Below, one piece after another: positions 7,326 to 13,233 of a DNA stretch of 14,565 bases (position 1 is the first letter of the stretch; every line of letters begins with the position of its first letter). The notes beneath the pieces are model-generated. The model made no database searches. It was not told the origin of the DNA and was given only the letters and a program-made list of their open reading frames with translations. Origin of the DNA: Bacteroidota bacterium (GTDB taxonomy: Bacteria > Bacteroidota > Bacteroidia > Bacteroidales > VadinHA17); the NCBI GenBank assembly GCA_023430725.1, contig JAEYZD010000124.1, positions 1 to 14,565 on the forward strand, given 5' to 3'. Made by a program: the position numbers and the translations under genes.

Positions 7326-9263
7326 ATGAACAGGAATGAATTCAACAGGTTCATTGCAGGCATCGACCTCCCCGGTCCCGGTGACCTGGAGGAGTTGCGT
7401 GAGCTGATCACGCTGTTCCCATGGTTTCATTCCGCCCATATGCTTCTTCTAAGGGGACTGAAGGATAATTCGGATATCCGTTTTGACACGCAACTGAAGG
7501 CGTCAGCCCTCTCGGTCAATGACAGGGAGGTTCTCTATCATTACCTGTTTCTCACGTCAGAGGCTGCAGCAGCGGCAGTTGTGCCACCGACAGCAGGAGA
7601 TGCAGAAGCAGGGTCTGCCGGTGAAGTTGAGTCCTCCGAGGTTACGGAGGTTGCCCCGCAGCTTGTTGAGGAGATCAGCCAGCCGCCTGCTGATGAATTT
7701 GCCGCACTGTCTCCTGAAGAAGCTGCTCCGCAGCCGGTTGAGGAAGTCATCCTGCCGCCGGTTGAAGATGTTGCTGCACAGCCTGCTGAGGAAGTTTCAC
7801 CGCAACCTGTTGAGGAGGTTGCTACCGGGCCAGATTATGAAGTTGCCCCGCAGGCGGTTGAGGAGGTTAGCCTGCAGCCTGCAGATGAAATTGCCACACT
7901 GTCTGAGGATTTTACAGGGTCCGATGAAGGCAGGCTGACAGGTGACCATGAGTATGTTGCGGATGAGGTGCCGGCCAATGCTCAGGTGGAAGTAATCACT
8001 GAAGTAACCATGTCAGCTGAAGAGGTGGTGGATTCAGGCGATGTGTATACACCTGAGGAAGTTCTCGTAGCTCAGGAGGGAATCGCAGCTGCGGAGGATA
8101 TTCATTCACCTGAAGGGCCAGAAGTGCCGGGAACACTGCCTGTATCAGAAGCACCGGAAACACTGCCTATTTCAGAGCCGGAGTCCGCCGGGACAGAAGA
8201 GTATGACTCACAGGCTGAAACCGTCAATACGGAGGAGATCACTACACAGGCTGAATCCATCGGTCCGGAGGAGATCACCTCACACCCTGAGCCTGTCATT
8301 ACGGAAGACACCAGCCTGCGCTCCAGGGAGGAACTGATTGCCGAAATTGAATCGCGTCTGAGTGAACTGGAACAGATCCACAGGGAGGTGATGCCGCAGG
8401 AGACGGAATCAGTTGAGGATTCTGAACTTATTCCCTCACTGGAACCAGAATACGCTCCCGCACCTGCCGGCGAGTCTCTGCTGGCCGATGAGCCGGTACC
8501 CGCCACGGAGCTGATACCTGTAGAGGAACCTGTCATCGACGCAGAACAGTACCCTGCTGATGAACCGATTACCGCCACGGAGCAGATACCTGCAGAGACA
8601 CCTGTCAGAGATGAAGAACAGCTCCCGGCGGATGAACTGCTTTCCGTCACTGAGCAGATACCAGCCGGTGAGCCAACACCTTCAGCAGAAGCAATAACCG
8701 AAGCTGAGCCTCTCTCAGAACCCGAAGAGCTCCTTGAACTCATCCCTGATGAATTTGACGCACAAGACGGGACCACGGAACCTTACATCGTGCCTGAGCA
8801 TGTTGAAGAAACTGTGGACCGTGAGCCTGAGGGATATCAGGGATCAGAGGTGACTGATTATTCACCGGTACCGGAACAGCCTGAGGAAAACCTTCAGCCG
8901 GAGGAACCCGGCGAGCCGCTTGAATCGGAGGAACCCACCGAGCCACTTGAATCAGAAGAACCGACAGATGAGGACAGTGCTGCCGGACCCCTTTCACCTG
9001 CCGACCTGATAGAGAGATTCATAAGAATCAGTCCGACAATTGAAAGGATGACTCCCGGCGATTATCCGCCTGTCAGAGACCTCTCCGCTGACAGCAACAG
9101 CGAGCAGGGCACTTTCATAACAGAAACGCTGGCAAAGATATACGTCAACCAGGGCTACTTCTCGAAGGCAATAAATATTTATGAAAAGCTCTCTTTGCAA
9201 TATCCGGAAAAAAGTGCTTACTTTGCAGGCCGTATTGAAAAGATCAAAGAGTTAATAAAATAG
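7326..9263 (+). CDS. Acidic repeat-rich protein with conserved N-terminal helical domain and C-terminal TPR-like segment
   Basis: A 645-residue protein in three parts. Residues 1-76 are a helical domain conserved in Bacteroidota operon homologues (MNRNEFNRFIAGIDLP, LFPWFHSAHMLLLRGL). Residues about 77-560 are a Pro/Glu/Val-rich, presumably disordered linker made of several tandem repeats. Residues 561-645 end in a TPR-like hairpin (FITETLAKIYVNQGYFSKAI, YEKLSLQYPEKSAYFAGRIE). From Lys58 to Lys604 there is no lysine, and I see no cysteine at all. There is no signal peptide or membrane segment, so it is likely cytoplasmic or peripheral. A GTG at 7317 overlapping the lptE stop by one base would add three residues; ATG 7326 is preferred. 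Its place between lptE and secG hints at a role in envelope assembly, but no function is known to me. Confidence 0.88.
   Translation: MNRNEFNRFIAGIDLPGPGDLEELRELITLFPWFHSAHMLLLRGLKDNSDIRFDTQLKASALSVNDREVLYHYLFLTSEAAAAAVVPPTAGDAEAGSAGEVESSEVTEVAPQLVEEISQPPADEFAALSPEEAAPQPVEEVILPPVEDVAAQPAEEVSPQPVEEVATGPDYEVAPQAVEEVSLQPADEIATLSEDFTGSDEGRLTGDHEYVADEVPANAQVEVITEVTMSAEEVVDSGDVYTPEEVLVAQEGIAAAEDIHSPEGPEVPGTLPVSEAPETLPISEPESAGTEEYDSQAETVNTEEITTQAESIGPEEITSHPEPVITEDTSLRSREELIAEIESRLSELEQIHREVMPQETESVEDSELIPSLEPEYAPAPAGESLLADEPVPATELIPVEEPVIDAEQYPADEPITATEQIPAETPVRDEEQLPADELLSVTEQIPAGEPTPSAEAITEAEPLSEPEELLELIPDEFDAQDGTTEPYIVPEHVEETVDREPEGYQGSEVTDYSPVPEQPEENLQPEEPGEPLESEEPTEPLESEEPTDEDSAAGPLSPADLIERFIRISPTIERMTPGDYPPVRDLSADSNSEQGTFITETLAKIYVNQGYFSKAINIYEKLSLQYPEKSAYFAGRIEKIKELIK
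7644..7907 (+). repeat. In-frame 24-base tandem repeat, 11 units (octapeptide, consensus EEVxPQPV)
   Basis: Eleven consecutive octads encode residues 107-194 of the acidic protein: TEVAPQLV, EEISQPPA, DEFAALSP, EEAAPQPV, EEVILPPV, EDVAAQPA, EEVSPQPV, EEVATGPD, YEVAPQAV, EEVSLQPA, DEIATLSE. The phase is kept without gaps. The DNA has diverged moderately between units, so the expansion is not recent. Confidence 0.85.
8208..8315 (+). repeat. In-frame 36-base tandem repeat, 3 units (dodecapeptide)
   Basis: Three 12-residue units in the acidic linker: SQAETVNTEEIT, TQAESIGPEEIT, SHPEPVITEDTS. The first two are close copies and the third is degenerate. The sequence differs from the other repeat blocks in the same gene. 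Confidence 0.7.
8484..8735 (+). repeat. In-frame 36-base tandem repeat, 7 units (dodecapeptide, consensus ADEPxxATEQIP)
   Basis: Seven units encode residues 387-470 of the acidic protein: ADEPVPATELIP, VEEPVIDAEQYP, ADEPITATEQIP, AETPVRDEEQLP, ADELLSVTEQIP, AGEPTPSAEAIT, EAEPLSEPEELL. Alternate units resemble each other more, so there is a second-order 72-base period, as expected if a two-unit block was duplicated. Confidence 0.85.
8901..8981 (+). repeat. In-frame 27-base tandem repeat, 3 units (nonapeptide)
   Basis: Units EEPGEPLES, EEPTEPLES and EEPTDEDSA close the acidic linker just before the C-terminal conserved segment. The first two units are close DNA copies with few substitutions, making this the youngest-looking expansion in the gene. 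Confidence 0.75.
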
Positions 9264-9270
9264 TACAACA

Positions 9271-9621
9271 ATGGGTATCTATATTTTCATCTCAATCCTG
9301 GTTATAATTGCATGTGTGCTTGTCATAATGGTGGTGCTTGTTCAGAACTCCAAGGGAGGCGGCCTGGCAGCAAACTTCACCTCAGCAGGCCAGTCGATGG
9401 GCGTCCGTAAGACAGCAGACTTCCTGGAGAAATCAACCTGGACCCTCGGAGCAGCCATACTCCTTCTCAGCCTCGCAGCCACTGCTGCCATCCCCAGGGG
9501 ACAGGGCCAGAAGGAATCAGTCATCAAATCCTCAATTGAAAAGGCTCAGGATCCGGCTGCAATACCTGTACTTCCCACACAGACTCCCGTGGAAGAACAG
9601 CCTGACGGCGGTAACGAGTAG
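9271..9621 (+). CDS. secG: Preprotein translocase subunit SecG
   Basis: A 116-residue inner-membrane protein that supports SecA-driven export through SecYEG. Two membrane segments are visible: residues about 3-23 (IYIFISILVIIACVLVIMVV) and about 55-74 (TLGAAILLLSLAATAAI). Between them is the SecG signature VVLVQNSKGGGLAANF. The C-terminal tail of about 40 residues is polar and Pro/Glu-rich, longer than in the enterobacterial protein but common in Bacteroidota. The gene starts 7 bases after the acidic repeat protein's stop and is the last gene of the operon, with a strong intrinsic terminator immediately downstream. Confidence 0.95.
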   Translation: MGIYIFISILVIIACVLVIMVVLVQNSKGGGLAANFTSAGQSMGVRKTADFLEKSTWTLGAAILLLSLAATAAIPRGQGQKESVIKSSIEKAQDPAAIPVLPTQTPVEEQPDGGNE

Positions 9622-9644
9622 AAATGACATGTTAAAGAATCAGG

Positions 9645-9679
9645 AGTGTCAGTTTGTCATGAACTGACACTTTTTTTTG
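9645..9679 (+). terminator. Strong intrinsic terminator after secG
   Basis: AGTGTCAGTT at 9645-9654 and AACTGACACT at 9662-9671 form a perfect 10-bp stem around a 7-base loop, followed by eight T (9671-9678). It separates the sigma-54 activator-lptE-secG operon from groESL. Confidence 0.9.
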
Positions 9680-9690
9680 TCTTTTTGCAT

Positions 9691-9715
9691 TTGGCACAGA
9701 ATGTGACATTCTGAA
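9691..9715 (+). promoter_or_regulatory. 17-bp perfect palindrome inside a shared element upstream of groES
   Basis: CAGAATG (9697-9703), TGA, CATTCTG (9707-9713) is a perfect palindrome centred about 50 bases before the groES ATG. The flanking bases TTGGCA and AA extend the match to the element at 5444-5461 upstream of the sigma-54 activator gene. It is not the CIRCE operator. TTGGCAC also matches a sigma-54 -24 box, but the -12 position reads GTGAC where TTGCA is expected, so a sigma-54 promoter is only weakly supported. I find no convincing TTTG/TAnnTTTG promoter in 9680-9754. Confidence 0.5.
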
Positions 9716-9754
9716 GCAGGAAAAAAATATTGTTTAACTATAAAACTAATAGAA

Positions 9755-10033
9755 ATGGCACAATTAAAAGGAAAAGTGCTGGCAGGCAAAGTTCTCATCA
9801 AGCCTCATGAGGCAGAGGAAAAGACCGCCAGTGGCATCATCATCCCCGATTCAGCAAAGGAAAAACCACGCGCAGGCACAGTCATTCTTGTCGGTGCTCC
9901 GAAGAAAGACGAAGAGATGGAACTCAAAAAGGGAGATGTCGTTCTCTATGGGAAATACTCCGGCCAGGAACTGAATATTGATGGCACAGACTATCTCCTT
10001 CTTTCACAGTCTGATGTTCTCTATATTTCGTAA
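9755..10033 (+). CDS. groES: Co-chaperonin GroES (Cpn10)
   Basis: A 92-residue co-chaperonin that forms the heptameric lid on the GroEL cavity. The mobile loop that docks on GroEL is EEKTASGIIIPDSAKEKP (residues 21-38), followed by GTVILVG, the roof-type segment KKDEEMELKKGDVVLYGKYSG and the C-terminal YLLLSQSDVLYI. The usual GDRV near the N terminus is replaced by AGKV (LAGKVLIKP), a small departure from the textbook sequence that does not touch the mobile loop. The gene lies 21 bases before groEL and forms the classic two-gene operon. No Shine-Dalgarno is seen; the start is preceded by A-rich sequence. Confidence 0.96.
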   Translation: MAQLKGKVLAGKVLIKPHEAEEKTASGIIIPDSAKEKPRAGTVILVGAPKKDEEMELKKGDVVLYGKYSGQELNIDGTDYLLLSQSDVLYIS

Positions 10034-10054
10034 TAACCTTAAAATATAACAGCA

Positions 10055-11689
10055 ATGTCAAAGGAAATAAAATTCAATATCGAAGCGCGCAACCTTCTTA
10101 AGGAAGGTGTTGACCGTCTTGCAGATGCAGTTAAGGTAACACTTGGTCCCAAAGGCCGAAACGTAGTACTTGAGAAAAAATTCGGGGCACCGCAGATCAC
10201 CAAGGACGGTGTCACAGTTGCAAAGGAAATCGAACTCTCTGATCCGTACCAGAATATGGGCGCTCAGATGGTCAAGGAAGTTGCTTCCAAAACTTCAGAT
10301 ACTGCCGGTGACGGCACAACCACCGCTACGGTTCTGGCACAGAGCATTATCAGCGTCGGACTCAAGAATGTAACCGCCGGTGCAAACCCGATGGACCTCA
10401 AGAGGGGTATCGACAAGGCTGTTGCAACGGTTGTAGGTAGCCTGAAGAGCCAGTCACAGAGCGTCGGTGACGACCTGAAGAAGATCGAACAGGTTGCCCG
10501 CATCTCCGCAAACAACGACGAGGAGATTGGTAAACTCATCGCCACCGCGATGGACAAGGTTAAGAAGGAAGGCGTTATAACAGTCGAGGAAGCCAAAGGG
10601 ACCGAGACCAAGGTTGAGGTTGTTGAAGGTATGCAGTTCGACCGCGGTTACATCTCTGCCTATTTTGTCACCAACCCTGACAAAATGGAAGTCGAGATGG
10701 ACAATCCCTACATCCTGATCCATGACAAGAAGATCTCCTCAATGAAGGATCTTCTCCCGATTCTCGAAGAGACAGCACGCAGCGGCCGCGGCCTTATGAT
10801 AATTGCCGAGGATGTTGAGGGCGAAGCTCTTGCAACCCTCGTCGTAAACCGCCTGAGAGGCTCATTGAAGGTATGTGCCGTCAAGGCTCCGGGCTTCGGC
10901 GACAGAAGGAAAGAGATGCTTGAGGATATAGCCATTCTGACAGGCGGTACCGTTATCTCCGAGGAGAGAGGCATGAAGCTTGAGAATGCAACAATGGCAG
11001 ATCTCGGGATAGCTGACAAAGTGACCGTCAATAAGGAGAATACAACCATCGTTAACGGCGCAGGCGAAAAGGAGATGATCCTGGCACGCGTCAACCAGAT
11101 CAAGCAGCAGATATCCACAACCACCTCCGACTATGACAGGGAGAAGCTTCAGGAGAGGCTTGCCAAACTGGCCGGCGGAGTTGCAGTACTTTATATAGGT
11201 GCAGCTTCAGAGGTTGAAATGAAGGAGAAGAAGGACCGCGTTGACGACGCTCTCCATGCAACCCGCGCTGCAATTGAGGAGGGTATCATCCCCGGCGGAG
11301 GTGTTGCTTACCTCAGGGCAATTCCGTTGCTTGACAAACTTAAGGGTGACAACGATGACCAGAATACAGGTATCGAGATCGTGAAGAGGGCTATTGAAGA
11401 GCCTCTGCGTCAGATTGTGTTCAATGCAGGCCTCGAGGGTGCTGTGATTGTACAGAAGGTTCGCGAAGGCAAAGGCGACTTCGGGTATAACGCCCAGACT
11501 GACAAATTCGAGAACCTCCTGAAGGCAGGTGTTATTGACCCGGCCAAGGTTGCAAGGATTGCACTGGAGAATGCTGCATCAATAGCAGGAATGTTCCTCA
11601 CCACCGAGGCAGTGATTGTCGAGGAGAAGGAAGACAACCCGATGCCCAACCCGGCAATGGGCGGCGGCGGGATGCCCGGAATGATGTAA
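10055..11689 (+). CDS. groEL: Chaperonin GroEL (Cpn60)
   Basis: A 544-residue chaperonin that folds proteins in an ATP-driven double-ring cavity with GroES. Full length and intact. Visible landmarks are the nucleotide-binding TLGPKGRNVVLEK (29-41), KDGVTVAKEIEL (50-61) and GDGTTTATVLAQ (85-96), the family signature AALHATR-type block RVDDALHATRAAIEEG with the catalytic Asp at 398, GGGVAYLRA, and a C-terminal Gly/Met tail (GGGGMPGMM) that points into the cavity. It follows groES by 21 bases and is closed by an intrinsic terminator 30 bases after its stop. Confidence 0.98.
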   Translation: MSKEIKFNIEARNLLKEGVDRLADAVKVTLGPKGRNVVLEKKFGAPQITKDGVTVAKEIELSDPYQNMGAQMVKEVASKTSDTAGDGTTTATVLAQSIISVGLKNVTAGANPMDLKRGIDKAVATVVGSLKSQSQSVGDDLKKIEQVARISANNDEEIGKLIATAMDKVKKEGVITVEEAKGTETKVEVVEGMQFDRGYISAYFVTNPDKMEVEMDNPYILIHDKKISSMKDLLPILEETARSGRGLMIIAEDVEGEALATLVVNRLRGSLKVCAVKAPGFGDRRKEMLEDIAILTGGTVISEERGMKLENATMADLGIADKVTVNKENTTIVNGAGEKEMILARVNQIKQQISTTTSDYDREKLQERLAKLAGGVAVLYIGAASEVEMKEKKDRVDDALHATRAAIEEGIIPGGGVAYLRAIPLLDKLKGDNDDQNTGIEIVKRAIEEPLRQIVFNAGLEGAVIVQKVREGKGDFGYNAQTDKFENLLKAGVIDPAKVARIALENAASIAGMFLTTEAVIVEEKEDNPMPNPAMGGGGMPGMM

Positions 11690-11718
11690 GATCCAAAAGC
11701 TTATTGATTTAAATTGGA

Positions 11719-11751
11719 AAGGCTGCTCCGGAAACGGGGCAGCTTTTTTTG
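11719..11751 (+). terminator. Intrinsic terminator after groEL
   Basis: A 12-pair stem (11719-11730 with 11735-11746, two G:T pairs) closed by a GAAA tetraloop, with a GC-rich core and a T-run at 11744-11750. This is a textbook rho-independent terminator and ends the groESL transcript. Confidence 0.92.
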
Positions 11752-11758
11752 TCAACAC

Positions 11759-11786
11759 TATTGCCTATTGCCTACTGCCTATTGCC
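11759..11786. repeat. Heptanucleotide tandem repeat, 4 units of TATTGCC
   Basis: TATTGCC, TATTGCC, TACTGCC, TATTGCC in tandem, between the groEL terminator and the MATE gene; the next two bases (TA) start a fifth unit. Three units are identical and one has a single T-to-C change. The period of seven would shift a reading frame, consistent with non-coding sequence. Confidence 0.85.
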
Positions 11787-11796
11787 TAATTTCCCC

Positions 11797-11804
11797 CATC
11801 TTTG
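11797..11804 (+). promoter_or_regulatory. Possible -7 element for the MATE gene (near-leaderless transcript)
   Basis: CATCTTTG, followed by CACTATG, fits the Bacteroidota -7 box TAnnTTTG at all but one defined base. It ends only four bases before the ATG at 11809, so the transcript would have almost no leader. No TTTG -33 box is found at the right distance; the heptamer repeat occupies that position. Confidence 0.35.
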
Positions 11805-11808
11805 CACT

Positions 11809-13215
11809 ATGACTGACTCAAGGCAGGTTTACGAGCTTGAACATGAGAAGCCCGGGAAGCTGATGTGGAAATACTTCCTGCCGGCTTTTGCCAGCATGAT
11901 GGCCAACGCCCTCTACAACATTGTCGACCGCATCTACATCGGTCAGGGTGTTGACGCACTCGCACTGTCAGGCCTCAGCGTGGTCTTTCCGCTGATGATA
12001 ATCATAATGGCATTCGGCATGCTTGTCGGCATGGGCTCGGCTGTTCGCATCTCCCTCAGCCTCGGGGAAAAGGACTACGACAGGGCTAACCGTATTCTGG
12101 GCAACGCATTCTTCCTGTCAATTGTATTCGGATTCGTGCTTATGGGAGCCGGATTCCTTGTGCGCGACCGCGTGCTTCAGATCTTCGGGGCAGGACCTGA
12201 AACTCTTCAGTATGCCTCTGACTACTTCACAATAATACTCATTGGAACACCGCTTGCAATGACCGGTTTCGCCCTGAATAACATAATAAGGGCAGAAGGG
12301 AACCCGCGCATAGCGATGTATTCAATGTTTATAAGCGCAGGAATTAACATAGTACTTGACCCGATCTTCATTTTCGGCCTTGGAATGGGAGTAAAGGGTG
12401 CAGCCATAGCAACCGTGATATCTCATTTTGTCCTGGCAGTATGGGTACTGGCTCATTTCCGGAGCCGCAGAAGCGTTGTCCGCCTTATCATTGCCAACAT
12501 CAGGCCCGATCCGTATATTATAAGGTATATTATTTCGATCGGGTTCGCACCATTTGCCATGAACCTCGCCAGCAGCATCGTCTGGGGGGTGATGAACACG
12601 AAGTTCATCCGGTACGGCGGAGATATTGCAGTTGCAGCCCTCGGGATAGTAAACAGTGCAACAATGTTGCTCGTTATCTCGATAATCTCCCTGAACATGG
12701 CTGTGCAACCCATTATCGGGTTCAACTACGGAGCAGGCCTCTTTTGCCGGGTGAAGGAGACCGTGATGAAGGCTATCAAGTATGCAACATTCATTGCTAC
12801 AGGGGGATGGCTGATATGCATGCTCATTCCCGGAGTCATAGTAAGCGTCTTCAACTCCGACAGCCCCGAACTGCGTGAGGCAGGTGTAATGGGATTGCGC
12901 ATCTACCTGGCAGTACTGCCGGTGATCGGGTTCCAGATAATAGCTTCCAATTATTTCCAGGCAATAGGCAAGGCCAGGCTGGCTACATTCCTTTCACTAC
13001 TCAGGCAGATAATAGTGCTTCTGCCGCTGATATTCATTCTGCCACATTTCTGGGGCACTGCAGGTGTATGGATCGCAAACCCGATCTCTGATTTCGTGGC
13101 GGCAGTGGTCTCATACATCTACTTCCGCCGCGAGATTGGCAAGCTCAACTGTGACATGCCGGTGGAAGGGAGGGAGAGACAACTGATGACAGAGAGCGGC
13201 GGAACCGTGGTTTGA
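11809..13215 (+). CDS. MATE family efflux transporter
   Basis: A 468-residue inner-membrane exporter of the multidrug and toxic compound extrusion family, which in characterised members is driven by Na+ or H+ and removes cationic drugs or metabolites. About twelve membrane segments can be counted in two related halves. The first has MANALYNIVDRIYIGQ and GMGSAVRISLSLG; then comes NNIIRAEGNPRIAMYSM with SAGINIVLDPIFIF, a typical MATE block; the second half has VQPIIGFNYGAG and NYFQAIGKARLATFLSLLRQ. The frame opens upstream at a TTG (11749) inside the groEL terminator and the heptamer repeat, but that extension is not protein-like. ATG 11809 (MTDSRQVYELEHEKPGKLMW) gives the usual family N terminus. 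The substrate is unknown. The gene converges with cstA, 18 bases apart. Confidence 0.93.
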   Translation: MTDSRQVYELEHEKPGKLMWKYFLPAFASMMANALYNIVDRIYIGQGVDALALSGLSVVFPLMIIIMAFGMLVGMGSAVRISLSLGEKDYDRANRILGNAFFLSIVFGFVLMGAGFLVRDRVLQIFGAGPETLQYASDYFTIILIGTPLAMTGFALNNIIRAEGNPRIAMYSMFISAGINIVLDPIFIFGLGMGVKGAAIATVISHFVLAVWVLAHFRSRRSVVRLIIANIRPDPYIIRYIISIGFAPFAMNLASSIVWGVMNTKFIRYGGDIAVAALGIVNSATMLLVISIISLNMAVQPIIGFNYGAGLFCRVKETVMKAIKYATFIATGGWLICMLIPGVIVSVFNSDSPELREAGVMGLRIYLAVLPVIGFQIIASNYFQAIGKARLATFLSLLRQIIVLLPLIFILPHFWGTAGVWIANPISDFVAAVVSYIYFRREIGKLNCDMPVEGRERQLMTESGGTVV

Positions 13216-13233
13216 GGGAAATCCCGGATCGCT

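Noticed and set aside
7519..7938. Plus-strand Arg/Leu-rich open frame inside the acidic protein gene
   Set aside because: It is a frame-shifted reading of the 24-base repeat; the main frame is conserved at both ends and explains the DNA.
8102..8776. Long minus-strand open frame (224 codons, Ser/Gly-rich) opposite the acidic linker
   Set aside because: It is the complement of the Glu/Pro-rich repeats; low-complexity Ser output is what antisense of such codons gives, and no domain or start context supports it.
7644..8981. Possible CRISPR-like or non-coding repeat array
   Set aside because: Units are contiguous, have no spacers, are multiples of three and keep one coding frame, so they are protein-coding minisatellites.
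9680..9754. CIRCE/HrcA operator ahead of groES
   Set aside because: No TTAGCACTC-N9-GAGTGCTAA or near match on either strand; the palindrome present has a different sequence and spacing.
11749..11808. N-terminal extension of the MATE protein from the TTG at 11749
   Set aside because: The 20 extra residues are read from the groEL terminator tail and the heptamer repeat; ATG 11809 gives the normal family N terminus.
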